Source of the DNA: Arcuatula senhousia | Taxonomy: Eukaryota > Mollusca > Bivalvia > Mytilida > Mytilidae | DNA length: 64,000 nt | Direction: 5' to 3' | NCBI GenBank assembly: GCA_963971305.1 | Contig: OZ020307.1 | Coordinates: 59,207,702-59,271,701, forward strand | Shown: one piece after another, positions 22,291 to 35,900 of the stretch | Layout of the letters: every line of letters begins with the position of its first letter | How positions within the stretch are numbered: position 1 is the first letter of the stretch | Notes under the pieces: generated by a model | The model's database searches: none | Seen by the model: the letters and a program-made list of their open reading frames with translations, nothing else | What the model was told of the DNA's origin: nothing | Made by a program: the position numbers and the translations under genes

Positions 22291-25200
22291 CTTATTTTTG
22301 TTTTATCAGCACTTCACTGAACCACTATTCTTTGTCCTTTGTTATCTGCAGCGTCACAATAAAATCTATCATACTATATTTTGACCTCTAGCTTCCTAGC
22401 ACCTGAGTTCACTCATGTTACGACTTGAGTTCGCTTTGTTGATTTTGTGTTTCTTCATGCTGTTTTTGTTCGTGTTTATTGGTTTCGTCGTTGCCCTTTC
22501 AGACTTTCAGAATGCCCCTTTTCTTCTTTCTTGACATTGACTGACAGCTTTATCCAATGGTACTCTATGGTGTTAACATTTGAATATTGTAACTCTAATA
22601 AGAAGCTCTTACCGGTAGTTTTCAACAGAATAATATTTTGAGTATTTACCGGTATGTCTTCCCCCACATAATTGATTGGGATACACATTATTTGTGTCTT
22701 GTCCTTCTTAGATCTGTCACTAGGTGGATTCAATGAAGTCCTCTAATACTACTTGACAGAATTTATTGAAACTTGGTACACAATATGTAGTTGTACATGT
22801 TATCAGGAAATTTTTATAACTGAAATTTTTGGGGAGTCATGGCCCTTTGAGCTTCAAATTTCTCTCAAAAGATCCTCACATTGAAGCTCCTATGGAACGA
22901 TACTAAACCAAGTAAAACAAGTAATCTGTTAGCTACTGCTCACTCAGTGTATCCTGCTACCCCCTAAATGAACTATGTTGGTTAACAGGAAGTAGATATG
23001 AGACAGACCGAATTTTGATACTCTCAATAAAGGACCTCATACTGAAGCTATATATCAAATTTCAAGTCACTGAGATATGTAGTTTCTGAGAAAAATGTTT
23101 AGAAATTTTCAACAATTGACCAGTAATGTTGAAAACTGATTAAGTCAACAGGAAGTAGATATCCAACAGAGCTAATTTTGGTACTCCAATAAAGGACCTT
23201 ATACTGAACTCATATACCCAATTTCAAGTCATTGTAAAATGTAGTTGCTGAGAAAAATGTTACGATGGGAAATGAGAGCAGACATGGTTTTTGGCTAATA
23301 ACAAACTTTATTTTCAAATTGTACTTGGGCTATCTGTCAATACACCAACAGCCCAATATCAGTGCTATATACACATTTGCATATCAAAGACCTTTAATTG
23401 AAAGCAATATAACTTGGATTTATAAAAAGTTCATTTACTTATGATGTACACTAGTTCTGACACAGCTTCAATAATATGACCTACCTAAATTAATAGGCAC
23501 CCAACTTGTTACCAAGCGCAATGGCAGGTGTGATGACTAACTTGGCTGTCTTGTGCCCTTACCCTTGGGGAACATTGCAGTACACTCGTTACGACATAAG
23601 TTTGTTGTCTGTTTCTGTTCTTCCATCTGATTTAGTTTTTGCCTTTTTGACATCATTGAAATGCTACATTAGTACTTGTTAGCTTCTTTTATTATCCTTT
23701 TTGACATCATTTAAAGGCTACATTGGTACTTGTTAGCTTCTTTTATTATGTCCCTCCCCTTCCACTTTGGTGGGCTTACATATTGTTTTTGTCATGTTTT
23801 GTCTGTCCATCTGTCAGTCACAAAGTTATACCACTTAACCACTGAAATTACTCAACAGAATTTCATGACATTTGGAGTAAGTACACCATATGTTGTTGTG
23901 CATTTTACCAAGAAATTTTGATCCTAAATAATTTGTGGGATTATGCCTAATAAACTTATTATGCTCCAGAAATCAACAGGAATATTTGTTTTGCTTAACT
24001 CCTATAAGAGACTACTCAATCAATTTTGATTACAAATACCTTGTACCCGTAGGAAGTTGTGCTGGTTACTAGAAAATAAATTTTGTTTCTCAAAATTTTG
24101 TGGGAGTAACAACTCTTTGAAATTTTAGGGAAACAGTGGCGACAAACAAAGTTTAATTATGTTGCATTGCCTATTGATACACCCCAAAACTAAAGTTTCA
24201 TTAACTTGGGACATGTAGACATGAATAAAAAGCTACGCCGAGCGCAGCATGATACGACCGCCACAAGTTTAACCCTGTACGTTGGAGGCCTAATATGGAT
24301 AGTCCATTGCTTTGGTCACATGAAGCCCAAGGTGGACTTACAAAGCTTTTTGACACATGCATCCTGTGGTGGACTTAAAAATGCATTTTTGACACATATA
24401 TATTTATATCAACATCTAATACAAATAGCCTTATTTATATACATGTAATAACTACAACTTAATTTTAAGTATAAAACTATTTGCCTTGACAAACTTTTAA
24501 AATTTGTGTTTTTGGCCCCTTTGACCCCTAATTTCTCGAAAACGGTAAGAGATATTGCAAATCTGATTGAAAAACGCAGCCAGGGATTTTCACAAGGATT
24601 CCAATGAAAAAAAAAGATTTTGAAAATCAGACCAAAAATAAAAAAGTTGATTTTATGGGCGTGGCCTGTCTTTAGCCCTCTGTAGCAATGTAATGGTGAA
24701 ATACATATCAAAATCATTGACACATTTAGTAGACAGAATTTCATGAGCACTTCAACAAAAAAAGAATTTTCAAAATTGAATGAATAATGAACATTCTACA
24801 ACAGTTTTGTCAATACACCCATTTTAGTCCCTTTGGCCCTTTTTTCTAAAACAGTAGGGGCCACAAACCCCAAATACAAAACCAACATTCCTTTAGTGGA
24901 TATAATCATCATATTTAAACTTCATAACAATTGGCTGGCCCACTACAACTTAATATTGGTAAAAAACTATTTGCCTAGACAAACTTTTATAAATGGCGTT
25001 TTTGGCCCCTTTGACCCCTAATTTCTCGAAAACGGTATGAGATATTGCAAATCTGATTGAAAAACGCATTACAAGGATTCCAATGAAAAAAAGATTTTGA
25101 AAATCGGACCACAAATAAAATAGTTGAATTTTTTTGGTGTGGCCCCTTTTTGACCCCTTATAGCAATGTAACCGTACAAGATACATCAAAGGTGTTGTTA

Positions 25201-26573
25201 TATTTTGTTAACAGAATTTATAGAGGAATACAATAAAAAAAGAATGATCAAAATCGGATGAAAATTAAACATTCTACAGACGTTTTGTCAATACACCCAT
25301 TTTAGCCCCTTTTTGTCCTTTTTTCTAAAACGGTAGGGGCCAGAAACCCCAAATGCAATACCAACCTTCCTTTAGTGGCTATAAACATCATATCAAAATT
25401 TTATAACATTTGGTTATACCAACCTTCCTTTAGTGGTTATAAACATCATATCAAAATTTTATAACAATTGGTTAACTACAACTAAAGTTATCGCACGGAA
25501 ACCAACAACGACAACAACGATGACATCGCCATAACATAATAACATCGCAAAAAATTTGCGGTCGTATAAAAAGCTAAATATAAATATATTGTGGTTACTG
25601 TACTCAAAACCATTGCAATTTCCAAAAGACATAATTCACCATCTCTCAACATTTGGGACAGACAGACGAACTAACCCAAATACTTTATACCCCCCTACTT
25701 TCGTAAATGGGGCATACAAATGCAGTCATGGAATTTAGGATTATGGATCTACAGGATTTTATCCATGATTTTGAAATATTCTCATTATATTGTTACAAAA
25801 TTTACAGGACTGAACACAATTTCAGGTCGTGGGCTGTTCCCCTGTGCTAAATTCCATGACTGAAAATGTTGGAAAGCTATGAACAGATGACTTCTATGGT
25901 CATTTGCCACTCTATAGCCTGGCACAAAATACATGTACATGTATAAATGAGCCTGAAAATGATGTATATGTTTATTATAAATTTATAAAAAAAATCAAAT
26001 AACAATCAATAATAAGAAGAAGTACATTGTAGAAATAATGATTGTTTTATGCAAAAAAAAAAAAAAAAATCTTATCAAACATGATTTGTCAAATCAATAA
26101 TAACAAATATAACATAAAAAAAAAAACATTTAGCACTTACAATATAATACTAGCATATCTACAACATATTCAAGTGATTTTGGTGTGTAGCCATTGATTC
26201 ATTTAAAAACTTCAATAATGTCATGGTAATGTATTTCTAATTATCACTCTTTGCTTCATTTAATTTAATTCTTGGACTAAGGTCATAAAAATGTGTAAAA
26301 AAATATATGCCAAATAATTTCCTTTCTGAATCAATTTTTGACTTAATTTTATAAACATACTTGTAAATGGTTATAAATAAGAGCTACATAAACAATTTTA
26401 TTTTTCCTAGATTACTTGGTACAAGAAAAAAGAAAACCATGTATCTAAAGCAATATAAAAACCCAGCTGTATTGAAATGTTGCAGCTGCATACGATGCAC
26501 TTTCAGACAAACCCTTTACCCTTTGGCTTTACCCTGTATAAATCAACATGGAGAATTTTTTAAACAGTTATTT
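22291..26573. repeat. Intergenic repeats between CCDC6 and neutral ceramidase
   Basis: Between the two converging 3' ends lie the pearl-type A fragment (22917-23266), a different truncated element starting near 23738 (TATGTCCCTCCCCTTCCAC, CTGTCCATCTGTCAGTC), and a larger body at about 24220-25712. That body repeats a segment (CCCTAATTTCTCGAAAACGG at about 24525 and 25015, about 490 bp apart) and ends with a GACAGACAGACG run and a CCCCCTACTTTCGTAAATGG hairpin. The remainder is AT-rich, and 25970-26570 probably includes ceramidase 3' UTR. No host gene is seen. Confidence 0.55.
22917..23266. repeat. Pearl-like family A, truncated
   Basis: The left end TTAGCTACTGCTCACTCAGT is followed by two core units with AACAGGAAGTAGATAT, AAAGGACCT and TGAGAAAAATGTT. 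The tetranucleotide run and terminal hairpin are missing. Confidence 0.65.
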
Positions 26574-26922
26574 CTAACCAAGCTTATTGGACAACTTGTT
26601 CTGTCTGAGAACATCATTGTATGATCCATAATTCTGTGGGATTTGGTATTTAGCTGCCAACATATCATTATTCAAGGCTAAAGTTTGTTTCAATTTATCT
26701 TTCAAACTCAATTTCTGGAATTTGTTTACATAGAAATTTTTCGCTGACCTCACTTTAAATGCTGACGATTTTCCTTGGAATGGAGTGATGGTTCCGCCAA
26801 TAGATTTATGGTTGCCAAAGTAACTGATGCGATAAGTTCCTATCTCCTGATTGGCTGGAATGTCCCATGTGATTGTGACCTCACTCTCTCCAAGGAGTGT
26901 ACTTGTTACATGCCAAGCAAAC
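26574..26922 (-). CDS. ASAH2: Neutral ceramidase last exon with lineage-specific C-terminal tail
   Basis: It encodes residues 635-750. The first part (FAWHVTSTLLGESEVTITWD, IPANQEIGTYRISYFGNHKS) is the conserved immunoglobulin-like end, which stops in human soon after SPAFEVVTI. Here SSAFKVRSAKNFYVNKFQKL is followed by a Lys/Gln/Asn-rich tail ending YNDVLRQNKLSNKLG and TAG, about 50 residues of unknown role. Confidence 0.9.
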
Positions 26923-29900
26923 CTACAAATTTGAGATAAATTTCAAGATCTGTTCATCATATCTATACATATTAGATGGAGCCTTACTGCTGAAGTGAAT
27001 TTTTGTGTGCAAGCTGAATGTTTTGCATCTTCAGAATCTGCAACTTTTCATTTTTTAACAGTATAAATAGGTTTGGTGGAAAGTTCAGATTAAAGTCAAA
27101 CTTTTAAAAATTTTAACTGGATTATTCATTAATGAAAGCAATGAAGCTAATTATGGCATTAGATTCATTATTTTCACAATTGGTCATAAAACTACATGTA
27201 TACAGTAGAAAAGTTTTTTTTATGTCACAGTGACAATAAAATGATGACAACTAAACAGTGGAATTGAGTTTAAAACTAGAAAAACTGTGAGCCGCAGCTC
27301 ACAAATAAATACCCCCCACCCCCCAAAAAATTAATCAGATAAAATTTAGAATAGAAGATGCATATCTACATTATGTCACAAAGATTGTGTGTAGGTTTCA
27401 TGAAAATCCATCAAGGGGTTTAGGAGGAGTTGCAGATAAGAGATGGGCACCCCCATGTAGTCGAATGGCTGAGTCCATGTATTGCTATGGGAAACCCCAA
27501 AATCATTCTGATCAAACTTTCTAATAGTAAGTGCACATCTATATTATGTTACAAAGATTGTGTAAAAGTTTCATGACAATCCATCAAGGGGTTTAGGAGG
27601 AGTTGCAGATAAGAGATGGGCACCCCCATGTAGTCGAATGGCTGAGTCCATGTATTGCTATGGGAAACCCCAAAATCATTCTGATCAAACTTTCTAATAG
27701 TAAGTGCACATCTATATTATGTTACAAAGATTGTGTAAAAGTTTCATGACAATCCATCAAGGGGTTTAGGATGAGTTGTGGATAAGATATGGGTACCCCC
27801 ATGTAGTTAAATGGCTAAGTCCATGTTTTGCTATGGGAAACCCCAAAAATCATTCTGATCAAATTTTAAAATAGTAGATGCACATCTACATTTTGTCACA
27901 ACAATTGTGTGTAAGTTTCATGAAAATCCATCAAGCGGGTTTCGGAGGAATTGCGGATAAGAGATGGGTACCCCCATGTAGTCAATGGCTACTTCCATGT
28001 TTTGGTATAGGAAACCCCAAAAATCATTCTGATCAAATTTTAAAATAGTAGGTGCACATCTACATTATGTCACAAAGATTGTGTGTAAGTTTCATGAAAA
28101 TCCATCAAGGGGTTTAGGAGGAGTTGCGTATAAGAGATGGGTACCCCCATGTAGTCAATGGCTAAGTCCATGTTTTGGTATAGGAAACCCCAAAAATCAT
28201 TCAGATCAAATTTTAAAATAGTAGGTGCACATCTACATTATGTCACAAAGATTGTGTGTAAGTTTCATGAAAATCCATCAAGGGGTTTAGGAGGAGTTGC
28301 GGATAAGAGATGGGTGCCCCCATGTAGTCGAATCGCTAAGTCCATGTTTTGCTATGGGAAACCACAAAAATCATTCTGATCAAATTTTAAAATAGGTGCA
28401 CATCTAAATTATGCCACAAAGATTGTGTGTAAGTTTCATGAAAATCCACCAAGGGGTTTAGGAGGAGTTGCGGATAAGAGAATTGGGTACCCTGAAGTGT
28501 AACGGAAGGATGGACGGACGGACTATATACCCCCCACTTTTGAAGTGGGGGGTATTAAAATACTTTAAAAAATATCTCACAAAATAAGTGCTATTTATGA
28601 TTAAAAGATGGTTCAATTCAATAAAGATCTTGCTATGGTTAGGGTTAAGGGTTGTGATTTCTTGTATTCTTTGTATTATTGTCTTTTGTATTGACTGGTT
28701 TGTCTTTTTACTTTTTAGACTTCTGACATTTGTATGCCTCATTGATACAGTACTTCTTTAGTTCCTTAACAAATACCCAGTTTTGAGTTCTTACTTTGTT
28801 TGCCAATGAGCATCTGTGTAATTTTGTCTCCATACTCCATCTGGGCCAAGTACATCTACTGATAGAAAGGTACTCTCAGGCTGAAAAAGATAATCACTTA
28901 TTGGAAACTTACTTTATCAAACCAGATATGAAATTGTCTATCATTGACAAAAACGTTTCACCAAATATTTTGTCATCTAAGAGTGTATGAGGCAAATGTA
29001 TTGAAAAAACATTCAATTTTAGAATTGTTTTTCTACACACATTTATCTATTGTATGAAATTAAGTATTAAATGTTTAAAAAGAATAGCAGATTTGGAGAA
29101 ATCCATGAGGTGAAACAGATATAGGATGAGGAATCCTTTGTCATTAGTAACTAAGTCAATGTTTTTGCTTTGAGAAACCCTAGATAGCAATCTGAGAAAA
29201 TAATAAAATAGGATATCTACATTATGTCACAAAGGTTGTGTAAAAGATTCATCTAAATCCATCAAATAAATTAGGAGTAGAGGACAACAATATGACTTTA
29301 GTGGTCCCTACATGTCACTTCACATTACACAGGCAAAGGACTCGATAATTAACAAACAAAGACACAGACTGGAAAAAATGTATGACTTTGAGAGATAACT
29401 GAACCTTAAATCAAGTGACCTATGAAAAACAATTCTTTTAACTTACTTTTCTGTCATTCCTAGGGTTTGCACCAATAAACTTTACTACAACAGTAACTCC
29501 CTATAATAAAACAATAAAATAAAACATTCCATCAAAAGACCTCAATACACATAATCATATGACTTAACCTGCAATTATTTTAAGTTTTGACTCATTTAGG
29601 TTGCATGCTTAAGAATAATGTAATCTTCTTTATAAATATCCCAGAGCCTCCATTGAGAATTTCCTTATTACAAAAGTATTGAACTAAAAGCAGTTTATGT
29701 TAATTTCAGAAACTTAAATATCCATTCAAAGAAAACAAATGTCATTTTGTTTTTGATAAAAATTATCTCAATTGTAATCACACTTGACCTGTTGGGACTA
29801 TAAATCATTAAAATGTCTGTCTATATTGTTCTCAGTACCATTAGAAGCAAACTTATTTTACAAAAAAAAGTCAATCTGGGACTATGACAAATCTATACTA

Positions 29901-32900
29901 CCTGATTATATGAAGATTGGACATCCTCTGTTGGGTCTCCATAATTCTTGCCAAAAGGTGCATGATCAAAGACCACAGGTAACATGAAGGACAGCTGTTT
30001 GTCTAAAAGGTTGGGTGGGTTTGGTCCTGGGGCCACTGTTTGATTCTAATAAAAAAAAGTTTTCATAACGTACATTGTACTATTTGTGATTAACAAAATT
30101 CTGTGAAACTATTATATGTAATTCAAAGAATGATATTTGAAAAAAAATACAATATTCATGTGACGACATGAAATGTTGATGACGGCAAAGCCACATGGCA
30201 AAATATGGTCTATGGGCTCATAGATGAAAGTGTTTCAGCCAAACACAAAGCTTGATGTACTATTATGAAATTAAACCTCTTTCTTCTCCTAAGACAACTA
30301 ATTACCAAACATGTAGGTGTCATTTAAAATTAATGAAAAAGGGTACCACTATCCTGAAATTCAGTATAATCTTAAATGCACTTGTACAAATAAATGTGTC
30401 TCCTACAGACATGGTCTATAAACATACTAACCTTGGCCATAGCCTCAGCTAACATGACATAATTCTGTATATAAGCTTGTAAGGTGTGTGGTCCAAAAAT
30501 GGTGGATCCTCCTTCATATCTCTGTTCCTGTAAAATACATGACGGTTATCATTATACAGGAAATTTAACCTTGGTATGTGCATTTTAGTTAAGTAGTACT
30601 CCACCTAAGAATCATGCAAAATTGAAGAAAAGTGATTCATCGATAAAAAGGCTACAGTGGTTTATTTTTAACAAAAGATAGTTCAAAGTATACAAAATAA
30701 GAAATAAATAACAATTTGCTCATAACTGTCTGGTCCTGGGAGAAATCTTGCTATTTTGTTACAATGGTTTCTATGGAAATTATTGACAGTTTTAAGAGTT
30801 ATCTCCCTTTCTTACAATTTTCCAATGCATTCTATATATTTTTTTTCTTTCAGGACCAATGCTTGTTTGGAAAAAGAGTACGAAATATCGAATCAGGGTG
30901 CTAGTAGGAGTAACATATCAAAAATAAAGTGGTGTAGGCTTTCCACCCATGAATCGCTTTTTGCATGGATCTTATAAAAAGTGGTACTTAATTCTTTAAA
31001 AAAAAACTTAGATACTGTGAGCTACTGCTCTTTCAGTGTACCCCCGCTACGCCCAAAATTAGCTATGTCAGTAAACTGGAAGTAGATATCTAACAGACCT
31101 TATTTCAATACTCGCAATACAGAACCTCATACTGAACTATCTAATTCCTGTGATGAATAGTGGTGGAAAAACCCGTAACAAAAAAATTCAACAATTTACC
31201 AGAAATCTTGAAAATTAACTGAGTTGGTCAACAGGAAATAGAGATCTAACAGACCTAATTTTGATACTTGTGATAAAGGACCTCATAATGAAGCCATATA
31301 CCAAATTTTAAGTCTCTGTGATATGTAATTATTGAGAAAAATGTTACGAAAATTTTCAACAATTGACTAATAATGTTGAAAATTGACTAAGTCGGTACAC
31401 AGGAAGTAGATATCTTAGAGACCTAATTTTGATACTTGTGATAAAGGACCTCATTAGGAAGCCATATACCAAGATTCATGTCACTATGAGTTGTTGCTGA
31501 GAAAACTTATGAAAGTAATGTTGCCAAAGGACAGAGGTAAATCAGTATACCCCTTCTTCTTCGAAACAGGAATACATTTACTAACAGAAAACAAGTAATC
31601 CATAGGCTGATATAGGATACTAAGGCTTAAACTATGGAGAATGAAAATACATGCATTTAACCTTTAATCATAACATTTGGAAATGGATTAGCAAAGGACC
31701 CAGCTTTTAACTTTTGCATGTAAGAAATACAAATCTTACTTGATATTCTTCATAGGTAGTAGTATATCCTGAGTAATCATTAGATAGTCCAGCAATCACT
31801 GTCACAGTATCTGATGGGAATCCATTGGTTATCAGGGTCTGAAATAATAAGTAACCAGAGTCTATAAAAGAATACATTAAAGTTGTGAATACATCTAATT
31901 TCTGTGGGAAACAGCATATGGTATTAATCAGTAAGTTAATTTATATAATAGGGAACAAGAGGCTCCCAGGAGCCTAAATATCTCACCTGACGTAAATACC
32001 TAAATTTTCATGCTAAGACCACAAAGAATCAATATCGTGTTCTTCAGACTTTAACTTTAAAATAATAGCTCATGTGGACCATCTGTCCAGGTGAGCTAAA
32101 AGAGGGGTGAGCATTTTTTTTAAATTAAGTTTTTTCTGAATTTCTGATGTTTAAGAGCAGAAGATTTTTCTTAAGACCAGAGACACATTTGAAAAAAATT
32201 TTAGAAAATTTTTTCTTGTTTTCATGGTATAAATCTGATGCAAGCAAGCGATTTGTTCTTTATTTTGAAGAAAATAACTGAAATCAAATAAAAAATGAGT
32301 TTCATAAGTAAAACAAGTTGTTCTCAGTGTTTTATGACTTTACCAACTAATTCATAAATTGTATGAGCAAAAAAGAATTGCTTTGAGTTGGTTTTTTTTT
32401 CTCTTCTGAAGAGTTGCTGCCCTGGTTTCTATCAATTGGTACAGACAGACCATAACAACAGACATGTATGTCCCCAAATCTTTTACTTTTGTTTTCTTAG
32501 CAAAATTTATTGCACAGAACTTCTTAGAAATATCTGATTAAAGCAACAAACCATACCTTTTTGACAGTCTCCATAGTTCTTCTACCAGACATAGTTCTGA
32601 AATGATAAACATAATCATTTATATAGGAGAAATGACAAAACAAAATTGAAGGGATTTTCCTCCCATGACAAAACAAAATTGAAGGGATTTTTATCCCTTT
32701 AAATAAGCACCAAATATGGGCACCTTTCCCAATGGCAAAAACTTTTTTTTCACAATTCTGACTTAAATTTCCCAAATATAAATTTTCATACATACAAATA
32801 TAAATTTTCATACAATTCTTTTGACATGGATAAGCTAATTTTTCATGTTTGACTTTAAAGCTAAATCTTATACATGTACTCTATTTCTATTGGAATTACT

Positions 32901-35900
32901 ATATAAGCATAAAAAAAAACACAAATATAATTTTTAAGCATAAAACACAAAATTCTCATACATTTGTACTAAAACTTGCGATTGCAATAGTTTCAAAAAA
33001 TTATGAAAAACTGTCCATACACTTTTCCAATATCAGTGGAAATGGAAATTACCAAATTGGTCAGAAAAGGCCCTTCAAATATTCTTCATGTTACATTTGC
33101 TTACAACATATTTTATTACATGTTTTATCAATTTAGTAATCCTAAATAAAGTACAAAATGTATTAGTGATAAATTATTTCAATCAACTCTTACACGAAAC
33201 AGACAATTAATCACAAAAACAAGAAATGGCCCTTTCCAAAACGCAAGCAACCAAGTGTACCTTTTTGATTAGTTGTAAACTTACGTAAATTCTGAAGGGA
33301 CAGCAATTATGGCTAGCTGACCAACTCTTAACAGCTGTACATCCAGTATTTCTGGCTCCCACATGTAAGGGTTGGTAATCTGTAAAGTCATGCAAAATAT
33401 TTCAATAACTATTTAAGTTTTTAAACTTAAGAGGAAATTTAAACAGACAAAATTCTTACAGGATTAGTTAACATAAGAGAACAATAGTACATACACAAAA
33501 ACTGCAATCTTCTAGTAGATAGTACTGTGGATTTATTTATTTTGGTAGGTATCAATTTTCCTGGTTTCTTAAAAAATATATTTGTTATTATGTATGATTT
33601 TGTGACATGCATAAGTTGCTAAAAAAGAATCAACAGTAATTAATCATCTTAAAAGAGTTAATTCCATAAGTAGTAACACTTCATTTGTATGTTGGACAAT
33701 CATCCACAAAAAAAACATGATAATTGGTACTCCATGAATAATGAAAGAACCTTAGTGAGCACACTCACATACCCCAAGAGTCCACATTATGGACAGAGAT
33801 TATCTATTTCGAGTTAGGAATAAAAAAGTTTTAAGTTGTTGTCTTTCGAAGACGGCTCATTAAACAAGAATGAATGAGTGACAGAGCTGAAAATGTATCC
33901 CACCATATGGGATCCCTCTCTGAAGCCACATACAAAATATCAAAAGTCTATGATTAATAGTTGCTGAGAAATCTGTAAGAAAAATTTTTAACCCTAAAAA
34001 TAAAGCGAAAAAAGTCTAAGTAGGCTCGTGAAAAACAGGAAGTAGATAATCGACAGACCTAAAAAAAGAATCCCACCATATGGGACACCTACCCGAAGCT
34101 AAATACCAAATATTAAATACCTACGATTAATAAATTCTGAGAAATCTGTTTCGAAAATTTTCAAACCTGAATATTTAGCGAAAAAAGTCGAAGTCGGCTA
34201 TTTAAACAGGAAGTAGATGATCAACAGACCTGAAAACAAATCCCACCATATGGGACACCTACCTGAAGCTAAATACCTACGGTGAAGAGTTCCTGAGAAA
34301 TCTGTTACGAAAATTTTTAACCCTGAAAATTTAGTGAAAAAGTCAAAGACTGCTATTTAAACAGGAAGTAGATGATCGACAGAGCTGAAAACGAATCCCA
34401 CCATATGGGACACCTATCTGAAGCTAGATACCAAATATAAAACACCTACAATTAACAGTTGCTGAGAAATTTGTTACGAAAATTTTGATCACGGACAGAC
34501 GGACTGACGGACGGACGGACGGACGGACAGACGGACCAGTCAAAAACATAATGAAATCATGGACTTTGATAGCTGGGCCTTAGAGAAAACTGGAGTGAAA
34601 TATATACTCTTGAACCATGCATACCTCACCAGTATCAAGCAGTATAGGTTTAGGTTCCTGACAGGCCTTTTGTTCAGCTGAAGGTTTGGCTAAGAAACCA
34701 CTAATAAAATTCCAGAGGGCATTACTTGAATTACTTCCTAAAATTATAAAAATATGTAAGATATCACTTTAAAAAAATTCCAATGTGATCTGAATGTGAT
34801 GTTATAATTTCAAACCAGAAGATGCTTTTGTGAAAACAGATACCAGGATTCATGCACATTTTAAAAAAATCTGAATTCCAGAATCAGAAGCTGGTATGGA
34901 CTAGAAAAGGTAATGCCCCTGCTTCCCCCAGTACACAATGTTTAAAGTAAAAGACTTATTCATTGTCACCCTAAAACTGCAGGTTGTTATGTATCTGTAA
35001 GACAAAGATGATGATACATGTACCCCTATATGTTTAGAAAAATCAACTCAATATTTACATGTAAAATAGTTGAAAAAAGTCCAGAAAACTGATGTATTCT
35101 TTAAGTTTCATATTACCAAATGGCCACAACTTTGGTGTAACTCAGGAAAATATACTTCCCCAAGCATAGTAAGCAGTTAGAATTACCTTGCTCAAAGTCA
35201 AATGCTCCTGGTCCATCTGTAGTTCCTGCAGCAAAACTATATCCCATGGCTGGTTTACATGTCTTAACCTATAACAAAAACAGTTTTTCGACATAAAATG
35301 TCAGATTTAATTGACATCATTTTTAAAACTAGAAATGTTTTTGTATTACCATTGGGCAGAGAAGCATAAAATAGTCTTTTACAAAATATTCTGCATAGTC
35401 AATGTTTCATGATAAATGAAAGGTACTATAGGCAATAAAGAATTAACTTTTGGGGAGTTTCTCATAAACTTTACATAAATAATTATTATAAGATATTAGC
35501 TATGCCATCAAGATTGACATAAGGACATTTCTGACAGGACCATTGTTTTGAACTGTTACAAACCTTAGTTGTGGTATTGAGCTGTACCATAACCTTTGTC
35601 ATATCTACATAAGTATGTCTGAAATCTACTGGTCCAGACAGTTTGATTTGGGCCGTCTGGTATAACTCCTACAAATAAAATTCAGTGTATTTAGTATAAC
35701 AGAAATCTACTGGTCCTGACAGTTTGATTTGGGCCGTTTGATATAACTCCTACAAATAAAATTCAGTGCACAAGTATGACAGAAATCTACTGGTCCTAAC
35801 AGTTTGATTTGGGCCATTTGGTATAACTCCTACAAATAAAATTCAGTGCACAAGTATGACAGAAATCTACTGGTCCTGACAGTTTGATTTGGGCCGTCTG

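Noticed and set aside
24206..24448. 80-codon plus-strand frame
   Set aside because: It falls in a repeat body and has no recognisable domain.
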